NCBI RefSeq assembly: GCF_000934685.1 | Contig: NZ_JYNQ01000001.1 | Span: forward strand, 1,166,501 to 1,230,500 | Direction of reading: 5' to 3' | DNA length: 64,000 nt | From: Lacinutrix sp. Hel_I_90 | Lineage (GTDB): Bacteria > Bacteroidota > Bacteroidia > Flavobacteriales > Flavobacteriaceae | In this document: piece after piece, positions 33,931 to 42,778 of the stretch | Numbering within the stretch: the first letter of the stretch is position 1 | Layout: every line of letters starts with the position of its first letter | Made by a program: the position numbers and the translations under genes | Notes under the pieces: model-generated | The model's input: the letters and a program-made list of their open reading frames with translations, nothing else | Databases searched by the model: none | Told to the model about the DNA's origin: nothing

Positions 33931-35217
33931 TTATAATCGGCCATCGGCCTGATTTCTTTTAAGTTGACTTTTGACATCAAAAACGACTGCCTTTTCTCCT
34001 TTTACCGCGTCCAGATCGAAGGCTAAAAATTCATGATGTGCTACAGCTAACACCACAGCATCATAATTTTTATTTAATAGTCCAAGGTCTGTTATTAACT
34101 CTAAATCATATTCTTTTTTTACCGCTTCACCCGAAGCCCAAGGATCGTAAACATCAACCTTTAATGAAAAGCTTTTAAATTCATTAATAATATCTATCAC
34201 TCTAGAGTTTCTAATATCCGGGCAATTTTCTTTAAAGGTCATCCCCAAAATCAAAACGCTAGCTTTGTTAATAACCGTTCCTTTAGCCACCATTAATTTA
34301 ACGGTCTCCTGGGCCACATAAGCCCCCATACTATCATTCATACGCCGTCCCGCCAAAATAATCTCTGGGGTATACCCCACTTGCATGGCTTTTTCTGCCA
34401 AATAATAGGGATCAACCCCTATACAATGCCCGCCCACCAAACCTGGCGTGAATTTTAAAAAATTCCATTTGGTTCCAGCAGCTTCTAATACCGCTTGGGT
34501 ATCAAGGTCTAAACGTCTAAAAATTTTCGACAATTCATTAACGAATGCAATATTAATATCACGTTGCGAATTTTCAATCACTTTTGCTGCTTCTGCCACT
34601 TTTATTGAGGGTGCCAAATAGGTCCCTGCAACAATGATGGAACGGTATAAGGCATCTATTTCCTGAGCTATTTCTGGCGTAGACCCTGAGGTCACCTTCA
34701 GAATTTTAGTAAGGGTATGTTTTTTATCGCCTGGATTGATGCGCTCTGGTGAATAGCCCGCATAAAAACCGTGATTAAATTCTAATCCTGACTGTTCTTC
34801 TAAAACTGGCACGCAAATATCTTCAGTAACACCGGGATATACTGTAGACTCAAAAATAACAATATCTCCAGATTTCAAAACCTTACCTACCGTTTCACAG
34901 GCTTTTAAAAGGGGGGTAAAATCTGGTTTATTATCCTGAGTTGTAGGTGTTGGAACCGTTACGATGTAAATAGAAGCTTCGATTAAATCGGCATGCTTTT
35001 CTGTAAGCCATAAGCCTTTGTTTCCTGAATAATTTAATACCTTTTTTAAGTCCAAAGAAGACACTTCAAGCGTATCATCTTGTCCATTACTCAAAGCTTG
35101 CACGCGATTATAATCTATATCAAAACCAATAACCTGATACTTTTTGGCAAAGGTAACCGCCAGTGGCAAGCCAACATATCCTAATCCTATTATTGCTATT
35201 TTTTTTGAATCACTCAT
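33931..35217 (-). CDS. wbpO: UDP-N-acetylhexosamine 6-dehydrogenase, WbpO/TviB type
   Basis: This 428-residue nucleotide-sugar dehydrogenase has IAIIGLGYVGLPLAVTFAKK at 7-26, VPTPTTQDNKPD near 88-99, ESTVYPGVTED, GYSPERINPGDK and the catalytic-Cys motif GLVGGHCIGVDPYYL (Cys265). The GHCIGVDPYYL form is typical of WbpO/TviB/WecC-type enzymes that oxidise C6 of UDP-GalNAc or UDP-GlcNAc with two NAD+. With the WbpP-type gene that follows, the pair mirrors Vi antigen TviB/TviC, which make UDP-GalNAcA. WecC (UDP-ManNAc) is a less likely reading because no WecB is seen. Confidence 0.93.
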   Translation of the reverse strand: MSDSKKIAIIGLGYVGLPLAVTFAKKYQVIGFDIDYNRVQALSNGQDDTLEVSSLDLKKVLNYSGNKGLWLTEKHADLIEASIYIVTVPTPTTQDNKPDFTPLLKACETVGKVLKSGDIVIFESTVYPGVTEDICVPVLEEQSGLEFNHGFYAGYSPERINPGDKKHTLTKILKVTSGSTPEIAQEIDALYRSIIVAGTYLAPSIKVAEAAKVIENSQRDINIAFVNELSKIFRRLDLDTQAVLEAAGTKWNFLKFTPGLVGGHCIGVDPYYLAEKAMQVGYTPEIILAGRRMNDSMGAYVAQETVKLMVAKGTVINKASVLILGMTFKENCPDIRNSRVIDIINEFKSFSLKVDVYDPWASGEAVKKEYDLELITDLGLLNKNYDAVVLAVAHHEFLAFDLDAVKGEKAVVFDVKSQLKRNQADGRL

Positions 35218-35231
35218 TAAAATCTTGCTTA

Positions 35232-37682
35232 TTAGCTTATTTTAAAAATAGACTTCACACGATCCAGTAGTGTCATTTTATTTTTATCGTTTTCATGATA
35301 GCCGTTACCATAGTCGCCATAACCATAGCCATAACCGTAGCCATAACCATACTTGCCTTTTTGGTCGTAATCATTATAAAGCAAACTAATATTTTTAATT
35401 TCACCACGCTTATACTTATCATTAATAAGATTCAACATGGCTTTTTTAGTATAATCCTGTCTGGTAACGAACAAAGTCGCATCTGCATACTCTACCAACT
35501 CAATAGCATCAGACACTAATCCTAATGGTGGCGTATCTAAGATGATATAATCGTATTTTTCCTTTAATGCAGCTATTAATGCATCCATTTTATCACCTAT
35601 CAATAACTCTGAAGGATTTGGTGGTATTGGTCCTGAGGTAATCACATCAAGATTATCTATCCCTGAGGGCTGAATGACTTCATTAAGTTCTTTTTGACCA
35701 ATCAAATAATTAACCGCTCCAATTTCGTTTTGAATATTAAAGTCTCCAAAGATTTTAGGTTTTCTTAAATCTAAACCAACCAATACTGTTTTCTTACCAC
35801 TCAATGCAAAAACGGTGGCTATATTAATAGAGCAAAAGGTCTTCCCCTCTCCACTAACAGAGGAGGTGACCATAACCGTTTTAGAACCTTCTAATTCGTG
35901 TTTTTTGTACATGAATTGTAAACTGGATCTTATGGCTCTAAAAGATTCTGCTACTGCAGATTTTGGTTTACGATGCACCACTAAATTATTATCCAAAGTA
36001 TTTTTACCTATAACACCCAAAAGCGGGATACTGGATTGACTTTCCAAATCTTTTGGACTATGTAATTTGTTATCAAAAAAGGTAATAAGAAAAGCTAACA
36101 ATAAGGGTGGTATTAAGCCTCCAAAAACAGCAACGATATATCGTGAACTCAACTTTAAATCTATAGGCTGAGCACCAACATCTTTGGCTTTATCAATAAC
36201 CACGATATCACTTACGCTGGCCGATTTGATAATGTCTGCCTCTCCACGTTTTGCTAAGAACAAATTATAAGTTTGTTCATTTAAGGCATACTGACGTTGA
36301 ATATCTAGTAATTTTTGCTGGCTTTTAGGTAGTTTTCTTATTTTCTCAGTGGCATTGGCAATTTTAGAATTCACATAATTTAACTCACGGGTAAGACCAT
36401 TTGTAGCTGTGCTGATATTTTCTAACAACACCAATTTTAATGCGTCTATCTGACTGTCTAAATCTGAAAAAATAGAAGCATCACTTCTTACTGTTTTTTC
36501 ATAGTTTGCCTTTTGTACTGATAACGCGTTTATACGCCCTATATTACCTTGAATGTTACCATCGTCTACACCCGCTAATGATGGTGCTGGAAGCTCAGTC
36601 GTATTCTCGCTATTCTCTAAGTAGCTTTTTAGACTTGAGTAATAGGCTAGCTTCCTATTGATCCCATCTTTTTCTATTTCTAAAACGGCTAACTGACTAT
36701 TAATGTTAGTGCTTTCTTCATCTATATTGAAGATTTTATTCTCTACCCGATAGTCGTTTAAAGAATCTATATTAGAGGTTATTTTAGACTTGACACGACC
36801 AAGTTGTTGGTCTATAAAATTAATGGTATTGGTTACAAATTGATTTTTACGTTCTAAGTGATCTACGCTTAATACCTCAACCGTTTTATTCAAATAATCC
36901 ACAATTTTACTTTTATTAAAATCGGTCATGCTCAGATTTAAAATAGCAGAATTTTGAGGATTGCTTATAATAAGCTTACTTTTATAGTTCCCAACCACAG
37001 TATTAAACTTTTCAAACTGAAAAAAATAAGAGTCTCCCGGTTTTATTTCGCGGTTTTCAACCAAATTAATGGTGCCTTTAAAAAAGGGTTTATTGACTAT
37101 TTCGCCAAAATTAAATTGTTGCTTAGACGCTCCTATACTAACTTCTGTCGCTTTAATTGACTTGTCTGAATAGTTCTGCGCATTAACCATGCTATTTTCA
37201 AAATTCCAACTTAATTCGTAGGTTAATAAATTGATTAACGTGATTTTTATGGGCTGATCAAGCACTTGATAGGAATCTGGAATTAAAGACACTCTAAAGG
37301 GCGCCGCCTTATAAATGTCGTCTTTTCTAAAGCGCGATTGTTTTAAATAGGTAATATAAAATTGAAGGCTATCCACAACCTTTTCATGAATAGAACGCGA
37401 TTGTAAAGAAGTTCTAATCTTATTCACTTTCCCTGAAACACCCCCCCAATTAAACGTTAAACTTGTGTTAGATGTAAACAAGGGATTTGTTTCATCTTCA
37501 ACAGAGATTTGAGTACTTAGTCTATATGAGGCCTGTTCTCTAATATTTTGCTGGTAGATGATAAAAATACCTATGCCAATGCAAAGTATAAACAACTTCC
37601 AATACCTTAACGCTCTAAATAAAAAGGCTTTAATATCGAAAGCAGGTGCTGAAGACTCTAATAAATCAAATTCATCATTCAT
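35232..37682 (-). CDS. wzc: Wzc-like polysaccharide co-polymerase with BY-kinase domain
   Basis: This 816-residue inner-membrane protein has TM helices near 28-44 and 513-536, a long periplasmic Wzz-type coiled-coil domain between them, and a C-terminal bacterial tyrosine kinase. The kinase has Walker A TSSVSGEGKT (606-615), Walker A' VLVGLDLRKP (633-642) and Walker B YIILDTPPLG (712-721). The Tyr-rich tail is at about 769-795, including a (Tyr-Gly)n run. The GNVR-type region IRKLPKSQQKLLDIQRQYAL is also present. It controls chain length and links to the Wza channel through cycles of tail phosphorylation. It lies 10 nt after wza. No separate phosphatase (Wzb) gene is seen in the window. Confidence 0.97.
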   Translation of the reverse strand: MNDEFDLLESSAPAFDIKAFLFRALRYWKLFILCIGIGIFIIYQQNIREQASYRLSTQISVEDETNPLFTSNTSLTFNWGGVSGKVNKIRTSLQSRSIHEKVVDSLQFYITYLKQSRFRKDDIYKAAPFRVSLIPDSYQVLDQPIKITLINLLTYELSWNFENSMVNAQNYSDKSIKATEVSIGASKQQFNFGEIVNKPFFKGTINLVENREIKPGDSYFFQFEKFNTVVGNYKSKLIISNPQNSAILNLSMTDFNKSKIVDYLNKTVEVLSVDHLERKNQFVTNTINFIDQQLGRVKSKITSNIDSLNDYRVENKIFNIDEESTNINSQLAVLEIEKDGINRKLAYYSSLKSYLENSENTTELPAPSLAGVDDGNIQGNIGRINALSVQKANYEKTVRSDASIFSDLDSQIDALKLVLLENISTATNGLTRELNYVNSKIANATEKIRKLPKSQQKLLDIQRQYALNEQTYNLFLAKRGEADIIKSASVSDIVVIDKAKDVGAQPIDLKLSSRYIVAVFGGLIPPLLLAFLITFFDNKLHSPKDLESQSSIPLLGVIGKNTLDNNLVVHRKPKSAVAESFRAIRSSLQFMYKKHELEGSKTVMVTSSVSGEGKTFCSINIATVFALSGKKTVLVGLDLRKPKIFGDFNIQNEIGAVNYLIGQKELNEVIQPSGIDNLDVITSGPIPPNPSELLIGDKMDALIAALKEKYDYIILDTPPLGLVSDAIELVEYADATLFVTRQDYTKKAMLNLINDKYKRGEIKNISLLYNDYDQKGKYGYGYGYGYGYGDYGNGYHENDKNKMTLLDRVKSIFKIS

Positions 37683-37692
37683 AAACTATAAT

Positions 37693-38496
37693 TTAGAGAT
37701 TCCTTGCCAAAAAATACGTTGAGACAACAATAGAAAATATAGAGGCAATCGTGGTAAAGGTTTGAGCTGCCGTCTCTCCGCTTCCTAATGCTTTGCGTTT
37801 AAGCGGTTTAACCAAAATGATATCATTGGGCTGAATGTAATAATAAGGTGATTTCATAGCCGCAATATCGGTTAAATCAATACTGTGTATTTTTTGACCG
37901 TAGGGATATTGTCGCACAATTTTAATATCACGTCGGTCTGCGACATTCGATAAGCCACCAGCATTAGCAATGGCTTCAATGATATTTACACGGTCCTGAA
38001 ATAATGTATAGACACCAGAAACACCTTCCCCTGTTACTGTATAGCGTAATCCCGCTAATTTTATTGTCACAAATATTTGTGTGGTTTCTTTTAAATAGGT
38101 TGCCAGTATTTCCGTTTTGACTTTATCTTCTATCTCATCTGTAGTAAAGCCTAGCACATTGATATCTCCAAGAATAGGGAATTCGATATTACCATGTAAG
38201 TCTACTGTAAAACCATTAAAATATAAAGCCCCCTGACCACCCGCAGCTCCTGCAGCTCCTTCAGCAACTGGTTGAAACACTTCGACTAATTTCTTGACCT
38301 CACTATCAATCGCTTTAATATTAACGCTCAAGATATCGTTTACTTGAACACGGTAGGGTTTAGACAATTCTGCAATTTGTAAAGAATCATTCACTACAGT
38401 GCCCTTATCCTGAAGATAAACAACATCTTTATTAGTGACACAAGAAGAACATAACACACTGAATAACAGCATAATACCAAACAGCAATCGATTCAT
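37693..38496 (-). CDS. wza: Outer-membrane polysaccharide export lipoprotein (Wza-like)
   Basis: This 267-residue protein has an N-terminal lipoprotein signal (MNRLLFGIMLLFSVLCSSC, Cys19 as probable lipidated residue), then a Poly_export domain (PYRVQVNDILSVNIKA), SLBB-type regions (IEFPILGDINVLGFTTDEIE and YTVTGEGVSGVYTLFQDRVN) and a C-terminal hydrophobic segment (FTTIASIFSIVVSTYFLA). It is shorter than E. coli Wza, as is usual in Bacteroidota. It is the first gene of the locus, with a clear -7 promoter box 21 nt upstream of the ATG, and should form the outer-membrane exit for the polymer. Confidence 0.96.
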   Translation of the reverse strand: MNRLLFGIMLLFSVLCSSCVTNKDVVYLQDKGTVVNDSLQIAELSKPYRVQVNDILSVNIKAIDSEVKKLVEVFQPVAEGAAGAAGGQGALYFNGFTVDLHGNIEFPILGDINVLGFTTDEIEDKVKTEILATYLKETTQIFVTIKLAGLRYTVTGEGVSGVYTLFQDRVNIIEAIANAGGLSNVADRRDIKIVRQYPYGQKIHSIDLTDIAAMKSPYYYIQPNDIILVKPLKRKALGSGETAAQTFTTIASIFSIVVSTYFLARNL

Positions 38497-38517
38497 TTTG
38501 GACTCATTGATTTACAA

Positions 38518-38525
38518 CAAATATA
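38518..38525 (-). promoter_or_regulatory. Promoter -7 box for the polysaccharide locus
   Basis: The minus strand reads TATATTTG, a full match to the Bacteroidota -7 consensus TAnnTTTG, 21 nt before the wza ATG. No TTG is found at -33. As the first gene of a 38-kb co-directional run, wza is the expected site for the main promoter. The whole divergent spacer to the ABC-F gene is only about 100 bp. Confidence 0.6.
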
Positions 38526-38600
38526 GCTTTTCGTCGTGAATAATAAAACATTTGTCGGATTTTTTGGTTTTTTATCCGTTATTTGCAAAAAAATCACTCA

Positions 38601-40463
38601 TTGAATTATCTTAACGTTGAAAACATATCGAAATCTTATGGAGAGCTTACCCTTTTCGAAGACCTTTCATTTAGCATCCATAAGGATCAAAAAGTGGCCT
38701 TTGTGGCTAAAAATGGTACAGGAAAAACCTCCATTTTAAATATACTTGCCAATACAGACACCCCAGATTCTGGACAGGTAATTTTTAGAAAAAATATTAA
38801 AGTCTCTTTTTTACCGCAAGACCCCTATTTAGATGGCAGTCTAACAGTTGAAGAGACGATTTTTAATAGCGACAATCCGATATTAGACGTCCTAAAAAAT
38901 TATGAACTCGCTTTATTAAATCCGGAAGATGCCGAAGCCTACCAAAAAGCCTTTGAGAAAATGGACGCTTTTAATGCCTGGGATTTTGAAACGCAATACA
39001 AGCAAATTCTTTTTAAGTTAAAGCTGGACGACCTGCATCAAAAAGTAAGTAGCATGTCTGGCGGACAAAAAAAGCGACTCTCTTTAGCCAATGCCTTAAT
39101 TAATAAACCCGATTTATTAATTCTCGATGAGCCTACCAACCATTTAGATTTAGAAATGATTGAATGGCTGGAAGCCTTTTTTGCAAAAGAGAACATCACC
39201 CTGTTTATGGTCACGCACGATCGTTACTTTTTAGAACGGGTGTGTAATGAAATTATAGAGTTAGATCAAGGTCAATTATACAATTACAAAGGCAACTATT
39301 CTTATTATTTAGAGAAAAAAGAAGCCCGTATCGAACAAGAAACTACAGAAACTGGTAAGGCCAAACAACTTTATAAAAAGGAACTCACCTGGATGCGTCG
39401 CCAGCCCAAAGCGCGAACTACAAAATCTAAATCTAGAATAGATGATTTTGCAGATATCAAACACCGTGCACACCAACGTCGTAATGATCACGAAGTACAG
39501 TTAGAACTCAATATGGAGCGTTTAGGAAGCAAGATCCTAGAGCTTAAAAAAGTATCGAAGTCTTATAAAGACAAAATTATTTTAGATCAATTTGATTACA
39601 TGTTCCAAAAAGGGGAGCGTGCGGGAATAATTGGCAAAAACGGCACAGGGAAATCAACCTTTTTAAATATTATTACCCAGTTAACCGAACCCGACTCTGG
39701 AAAGATTATTATTGGCGAAACGGTTAAGTTTGGTTATTATACTCAAATGGGTATCACGCCTAAACCAGATCAAAAAGTAATTGATGTGGTGCGCGAATTC
39801 GGGGAGTATATCCCTTTAAAAAAAGGCCGTCAAATTAGCGCACAGCAATTACTAGAACGCTTTTTATTTGACCGTAAAAAGCAATATGATTTTGTTGAAA
39901 AATTAAGCGGTGGCGAGCGTAAACGCTTATACTTATGCACCGTTTTAATTCAAAATCCAAACTTTTTAATTCTAGATGAGCCTACAAACGATTTAGACAT
40001 TGTCACTCTTAATGTGCTTGAAAGCTTTCTCTTGGATTTCCCTGGCTGTTTGTTAGTGGTGTCTCATGATAGGTATTTTATGGACAAAGTTGTCGATCAC
40101 CTTTTTGTTTTTAGAGGGGAAGGCGTAGTCGAGGATTTCCCAGGAAATTATAGTGACTTTAGAGCCTATGACGATAGCAAACCTGTAGTTATTGAAGCTT
40201 CGGAAGACAAAAAAGAGACTAAAAACTGGAAGAAAGACAGCAATCCCAAGCTCTCTTATAACGAACAAAAGGAATATAAAAACTTAGAAAGTAAAATCAA
40301 ATCCTTAGAGTTTGACAAAGCTGAATTAGAACAAAAATTTTTAAACCCCGAGCTTCCTCAAGATGAAATTAATGCGTTGTCTAACAAACTTCAAAAAATT
40401 ATTGATAGTATCGAAGAAAAGGAAATGCGCTGGTTAGAGCTCAGTGAAAAGATGGAAGGGTAA
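38601..40463 (+). CDS. uup: ABC-F ATPase, Uup type
   Basis: This protein of about 620 residues has two ABC domains and no membrane helices. NBD1 has VAKNGTGKTSILN, MSGGQKKRLSLANAL and LLILDEPTNHLD; NBD2 has IIGKNGTGKSTFLN, LSGGERKRLYLCTVL and FLILDEPTNDLD. An arm/linker rich in Arg and Lys lies between them (MRRQPKARTTKSKSRIDDFA). The C-terminal KLSYNEQKEYKNLESKIKSL is a coiled coil as in Uup. ABC-F proteins act on the ribosome or, for Uup, on branched DNA and ribosome assembly. I chose the TTG at 38601, which gives the usual MNYLNVENISKSYGE; a TTG six codons upstream (38583) is also open. It diverges from the wza promoter. Confidence 0.93.
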   Translation: MNYLNVENISKSYGELTLFEDLSFSIHKDQKVAFVAKNGTGKTSILNILANTDTPDSGQVIFRKNIKVSFLPQDPYLDGSLTVEETIFNSDNPILDVLKNYELALLNPEDAEAYQKAFEKMDAFNAWDFETQYKQILFKLKLDDLHQKVSSMSGGQKKRLSLANALINKPDLLILDEPTNHLDLEMIEWLEAFFAKENITLFMVTHDRYFLERVCNEIIELDQGQLYNYKGNYSYYLEKKEARIEQETTETGKAKQLYKKELTWMRRQPKARTTKSKSRIDDFADIKHRAHQRRNDHEVQLELNMERLGSKILELKKVSKSYKDKIILDQFDYMFQKGERAGIIGKNGTGKSTFLNIITQLTEPDSGKIIIGETVKFGYYTQMGITPKPDQKVIDVVREFGEYIPLKKGRQISAQQLLERFLFDRKKQYDFVEKLSGGERKRLYLCTVLIQNPNFLILDEPTNDLDIVTLNVLESFLLDFPGCLLVVSHDRYFMDKVVDHLFVFRGEGVVEDFPGNYSDFRAYDDSKPVVIEASEDKKETKNWKKDSNPKLSYNEQKEYKNLESKIKSLEFDKAELEQKFLNPELPQDEINALSNKLQKIIDSIEEKEMRWLELSEKMEG

Positions 40464-40568
40464 TTTAGTCTGCATTTTGCAGCTACCAATGATTAGTTAG
40501 TGTTATAGCTATTGAACTAATTAAATTTTGAAATTAATAAAAAGCATCCCGCTTTCGCGGAAAATCCT

Positions 40569-41342
40569 ATGCGAAAACTAATTATTGCTTACCTAAAATT
40601 CTGGTTGCGTTCTAAAAACCAACATGGTGTGCAGTCTCCTTTTGTCTATGATTTGGTAACTAAATGTTTCTACGACCGCAAAAAACAGGCTATTTATTCA
40701 GAATTAAAGGCCTACAGGACTTATTTGCTTTCAAACAGGACTAAAATAGAGGTTAGCGATTTAGGTGTTGGGTCTCGCGTAAAAAAAGGCCACACCCGCA
40801 GCGTTTCAGAACTGGTTAAAAATGCAGGAACCACGAGATACCGCGCAAAATTACTCTCTCGTTTCGCACAGTATTTTCAGTTTAAAAACAGCTTAGAACT
40901 AGGAACTTCACTAGGCATTGCGACACAGGCGCTACATTTGGGGCATCCCGCTGGCGACATTACAACCATAGAAGGCTGCCCAGCCATTGCTGCTTTTACA
41001 GAACAAACCTTTGAACAGTTCGGCTTAAAAAACATCAGGCTTATAACAGGTGATTTTAATGACGTCACAAAGACACTCACTAAAAACACCTATGACTGCA
41101 TTTATTTTGATGGTAATCACCAAAAAGAGGCAACCTTAAATTATTTTGAAACCCTGCTCCCAACCGCAACCAATGATACTGTTTTTATTTTTGATGACAT
41201 CTACTGGAGTACAGGCATGACCGAAGCCTGGACTCTTATAAAACAACACCCAAAAGTGACCGTTACTATAGATACTTTTTTCTGGGGCATTGTTTTTTTT
41301 AGAAAAGAACAAGCTAAAGAGCATTTTACACTACGAGTTTAA
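40569..41342 (+). CDS. Class I SAM-dependent methyltransferase (O-methyltransferase-like)
   Basis: This 257-residue protein starts MRKLIIAYLKFWLRSKNQHG. The SAM fold is visible as SLELGTSLGIATQALHLG (motif I), TTIEGCPAIAAFTEQTF (acidic residue at the end of strand 2), LITGDFNDV and DCIYFDGNHQKEATLNYFE, followed by VFIFDDIYWSTGMTEAW. The FDGNH and DDIYWS motifs resemble the metal-dependent O-methyltransferases of the Methyltransf_24 group. Substrate unknown. The protein is common in Bacteroidota near housekeeping genes. It follows the ABC-F gene by 105 bp in which I see no terminator, so co-transcription is possible. Confidence 0.85.
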   Translation: MRKLIIAYLKFWLRSKNQHGVQSPFVYDLVTKCFYDRKKQAIYSELKAYRTYLLSNRTKIEVSDLGVGSRVKKGHTRSVSELVKNAGTTRYRAKLLSRFAQYFQFKNSLELGTSLGIATQALHLGHPAGDITTIEGCPAIAAFTEQTFEQFGLKNIRLITGDFNDVTKTLTKNTYDCIYFDGNHQKEATLNYFETLLPTATNDTVFIFDDIYWSTGMTEAWTLIKQHPKVTVTIDTFFWGIVFFRKEQAKEHFTLRV

Positions 41343-41484
41343 TCGCTTAGTTTATAAAAAAATAATCGTAATACTTATAATTTCAATAGTCCTTATTGTT
41401 GTTTTTGTTGGTATTCTTAGAAAGAGCAACACTTTTTATAAAGTGAGCGATGACACAAAGAAAACGAGTAGAAAATTCAAGTAG
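41290..41484 (+). CDS. Possible small single-pass membrane protein
   Basis: A frame of 64 codons from a TTG overlaps the last 53 nt of the methyltransferase gene and continues beyond it. It encodes one clear membrane helix (IIVILIISIVLIVVFVGIL) flanked by a basic N-side (YKKIIV) and a polar, Lys-rich C-terminal tail ending KKTSRKFK. The positive-inside pattern and the tail are protein-like, but the start is weak and no motif is recognised. It may be an artefact of AT-rich DNA. Confidence 0.35.
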   Translation: MFFLEKNKLKSILHYEFNRLVYKKIIVILIISIVLIVVFVGILRKSNTFYKVSDDTKKTSRKFK

Positions 41485-41648
41485 ATTTTTATTTTAATAA
41501 AAAATCGCTAAAGCTGTTTTTCGTCAAACCTTCCGAGTTTTGTTGAAAGCCCCCTCCCTTCCCCTAACTGAAGAAAGTCGCGAAAATTGTATTTTATTTT
41601 AATAAATAGAATTGAAACTTCTAACTTGCAACTTCTAACCCTAGAAAA

Positions 41649-42221
41649 ATGAAAGTATATACAAAAACAGGAGATAAAGGCACCACCGCATTGTTTGGTG
41701 GTACTCGCGTTCCTAAACACCATATTCGCATTGATAGTTATGGTACTGTAGATGAACTAAATTCTCATATTGGTCTTATTCGTGATCAAGACATCGACCC
41801 AGCTTATAAAGCTGTTTTAGTGAGCATCCAAAACAAACTCTTTACCGTTGGCGCTATCCTAGCGACCGATCCAGAGAAAATGATTCTTAAAAATGGAAAA
41901 GAAAGACTAAACATCAATAAGGTTTCGGAGGAAGATATTGCGCTTTTAGAACAAGAAATGGATACCATGAATGCCGTTTTACCTCAAATGACACACTTCG
42001 TACTCCCTGGCGGCCACCAAACGGTGTCATTCTGTCACATAGCACGTTGTGTTTGTCGCCGTGCTGAACGTTTAGCCTCAGCGCTTAATGATTTAGAACC
42101 CTTTTTACCAGAAGCGCTCATCTATTTAAACCGTCTTTCTGACTATCTTTTTGTGTTGGCACGAAAGTTGTCCTTTGATTTGCAAGCAGATGAAGTAAAA
42201 TGGATTCCTGAAAAGCATTAA
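41649..42221 (+). CDS. PduO-type cob(I)alamin adenosyltransferase
   Basis: This 190-residue protein transfers the adenosyl group of ATP to cob(I)alamin, giving coenzyme B12. Family motifs: KVYTKTGDKGTTALFGGTRV at 2-21 (ATP-binding N-terminus), DSYGTVDELNSHIGL near 30-44, FVLPGGHQTVSFCHIARCVC and RRAERLASAL near 120-150, with the ATP-contacting Arg residues, and YLNRLSDYLFVLARKLSF. Length and motifs are complete. It is a cytoplasmic homotrimer in characterised relatives. A short upstream direct repeat (ACTTCTAAC twice within about 25 bp, near 41618-41640) has no clear role. Confidence 0.95.
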   Translation: MKVYTKTGDKGTTALFGGTRVPKHHIRIDSYGTVDELNSHIGLIRDQDIDPAYKAVLVSIQNKLFTVGAILATDPEKMILKNGKERLNINKVSEEDIALLEQEMDTMNAVLPQMTHFVLPGGHQTVSFCHIARCVCRRAERLASALNDLEPFLPEALIYLNRLSDYLFVLARKLSFDLQADEVKWIPEKH

Positions 42222-42345
42222 AAGCTACACAGAAAAACAGCCTACAACGCCCTGTGATTACATAACACTGCAAAAGATTTACAGTTAAATTGTTTCAGTG
42301 AAAAATGACGTTCTTTTTTATTATTGAAAATAATTCACTTTTTTC

Positions 42346-42375
42346 TTGACTATTAAAACTAAAAAATTATTTTTG
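42346..42375 (+). promoter_or_regulatory. Full Bacteroidota promoter (TTG-N19-TATTTTTG)
   Basis: TTG at 42346-42348 lies exactly 19 nt before TATTTTTG at 42368-42375, which matches both the -33 and -7 elements of the Bacteroidota primary sigma factor. The DUF2795 gene starts 24 nt downstream, with a short A-rich leader. This is the best housekeeping promoter in the window. Confidence 0.75.
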
Positions 42376-42398
42376 CAAAAAAATAAACCCATAAAGAA

Positions 42399-42620
42399 AT
42401 GTATTGGACTTTAGAATTAGCATCTTATTTAAGTGATGCACCTTGGCCAGCAACTAAAGATGAGCTTATAGATTACGCTATTAGAACTGGCGCACCTTTA
42501 GAAGTTGTTGAAAATTTGCAAGCCATTGAAGATGAAGGCGATTCTTACGATTCTATCGAAGAGATCTGGCCTGATTACCCAACAGATGAAGACTACCTCT
42601 GGAACGAGGACGAATATTAA
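42399..42620 (+). CDS. DUF2795-type small acidic protein
   Basis: This 73-residue, very acidic protein carries LSDAPWPATKDELIDYAIRT and GAPLEVVENLQAIEDEG, the DUF2795 pattern, and ends in EDYLWNEDEY. The function of DUF2795 is not established. Homologues are small, conserved and nearly always present as single genes in Bacteroidota, which suggests a core role. It has a full-consensus promoter directly upstream and its own terminator downstream, so it is a monocistronic and probably highly expressed unit. Confidence 0.92.
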   Translation: MYWTLELASYLSDAPWPATKDELIDYAIRTGAPLEVVENLQAIEDEGDSYDSIEEIWPDYPTDEDYLWNEDEY

Positions 42621-42660
42621 AAGACTTAGCAGTGCTACGTCTAAACTATAAAAACAAAGA

Positions 42661-42687
42661 AAAAGTCTCTATTTGAGACTTTTTTTG
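42661..42687 (+). terminator. Intrinsic terminator after the DUF2795 gene
   Basis: AAAAAGTCTC and GAGACTTTTT form a stem around a 5-base loop (TATTT), followed by a run of seven T. It lies 40 bp after the stop codon. Because of the A-run on the other side it may also work from the opposite strand. Confidence 0.85.
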
Positions 42688-42778
42688 TGCTTTAATTTTT
42701 AGAAATGAAGCGCACAAAACGTATCTTTAAGCCCTTTTTATAAGGAATTAATAATACCTCTAAATATAAATAAAGACC

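Noticed and set aside
35295-35519. Plus-strand frame of alternating Ile/Ala/Thr
   Set aside because: It is the antisense of the Tyr-Gly repeat of wzc.
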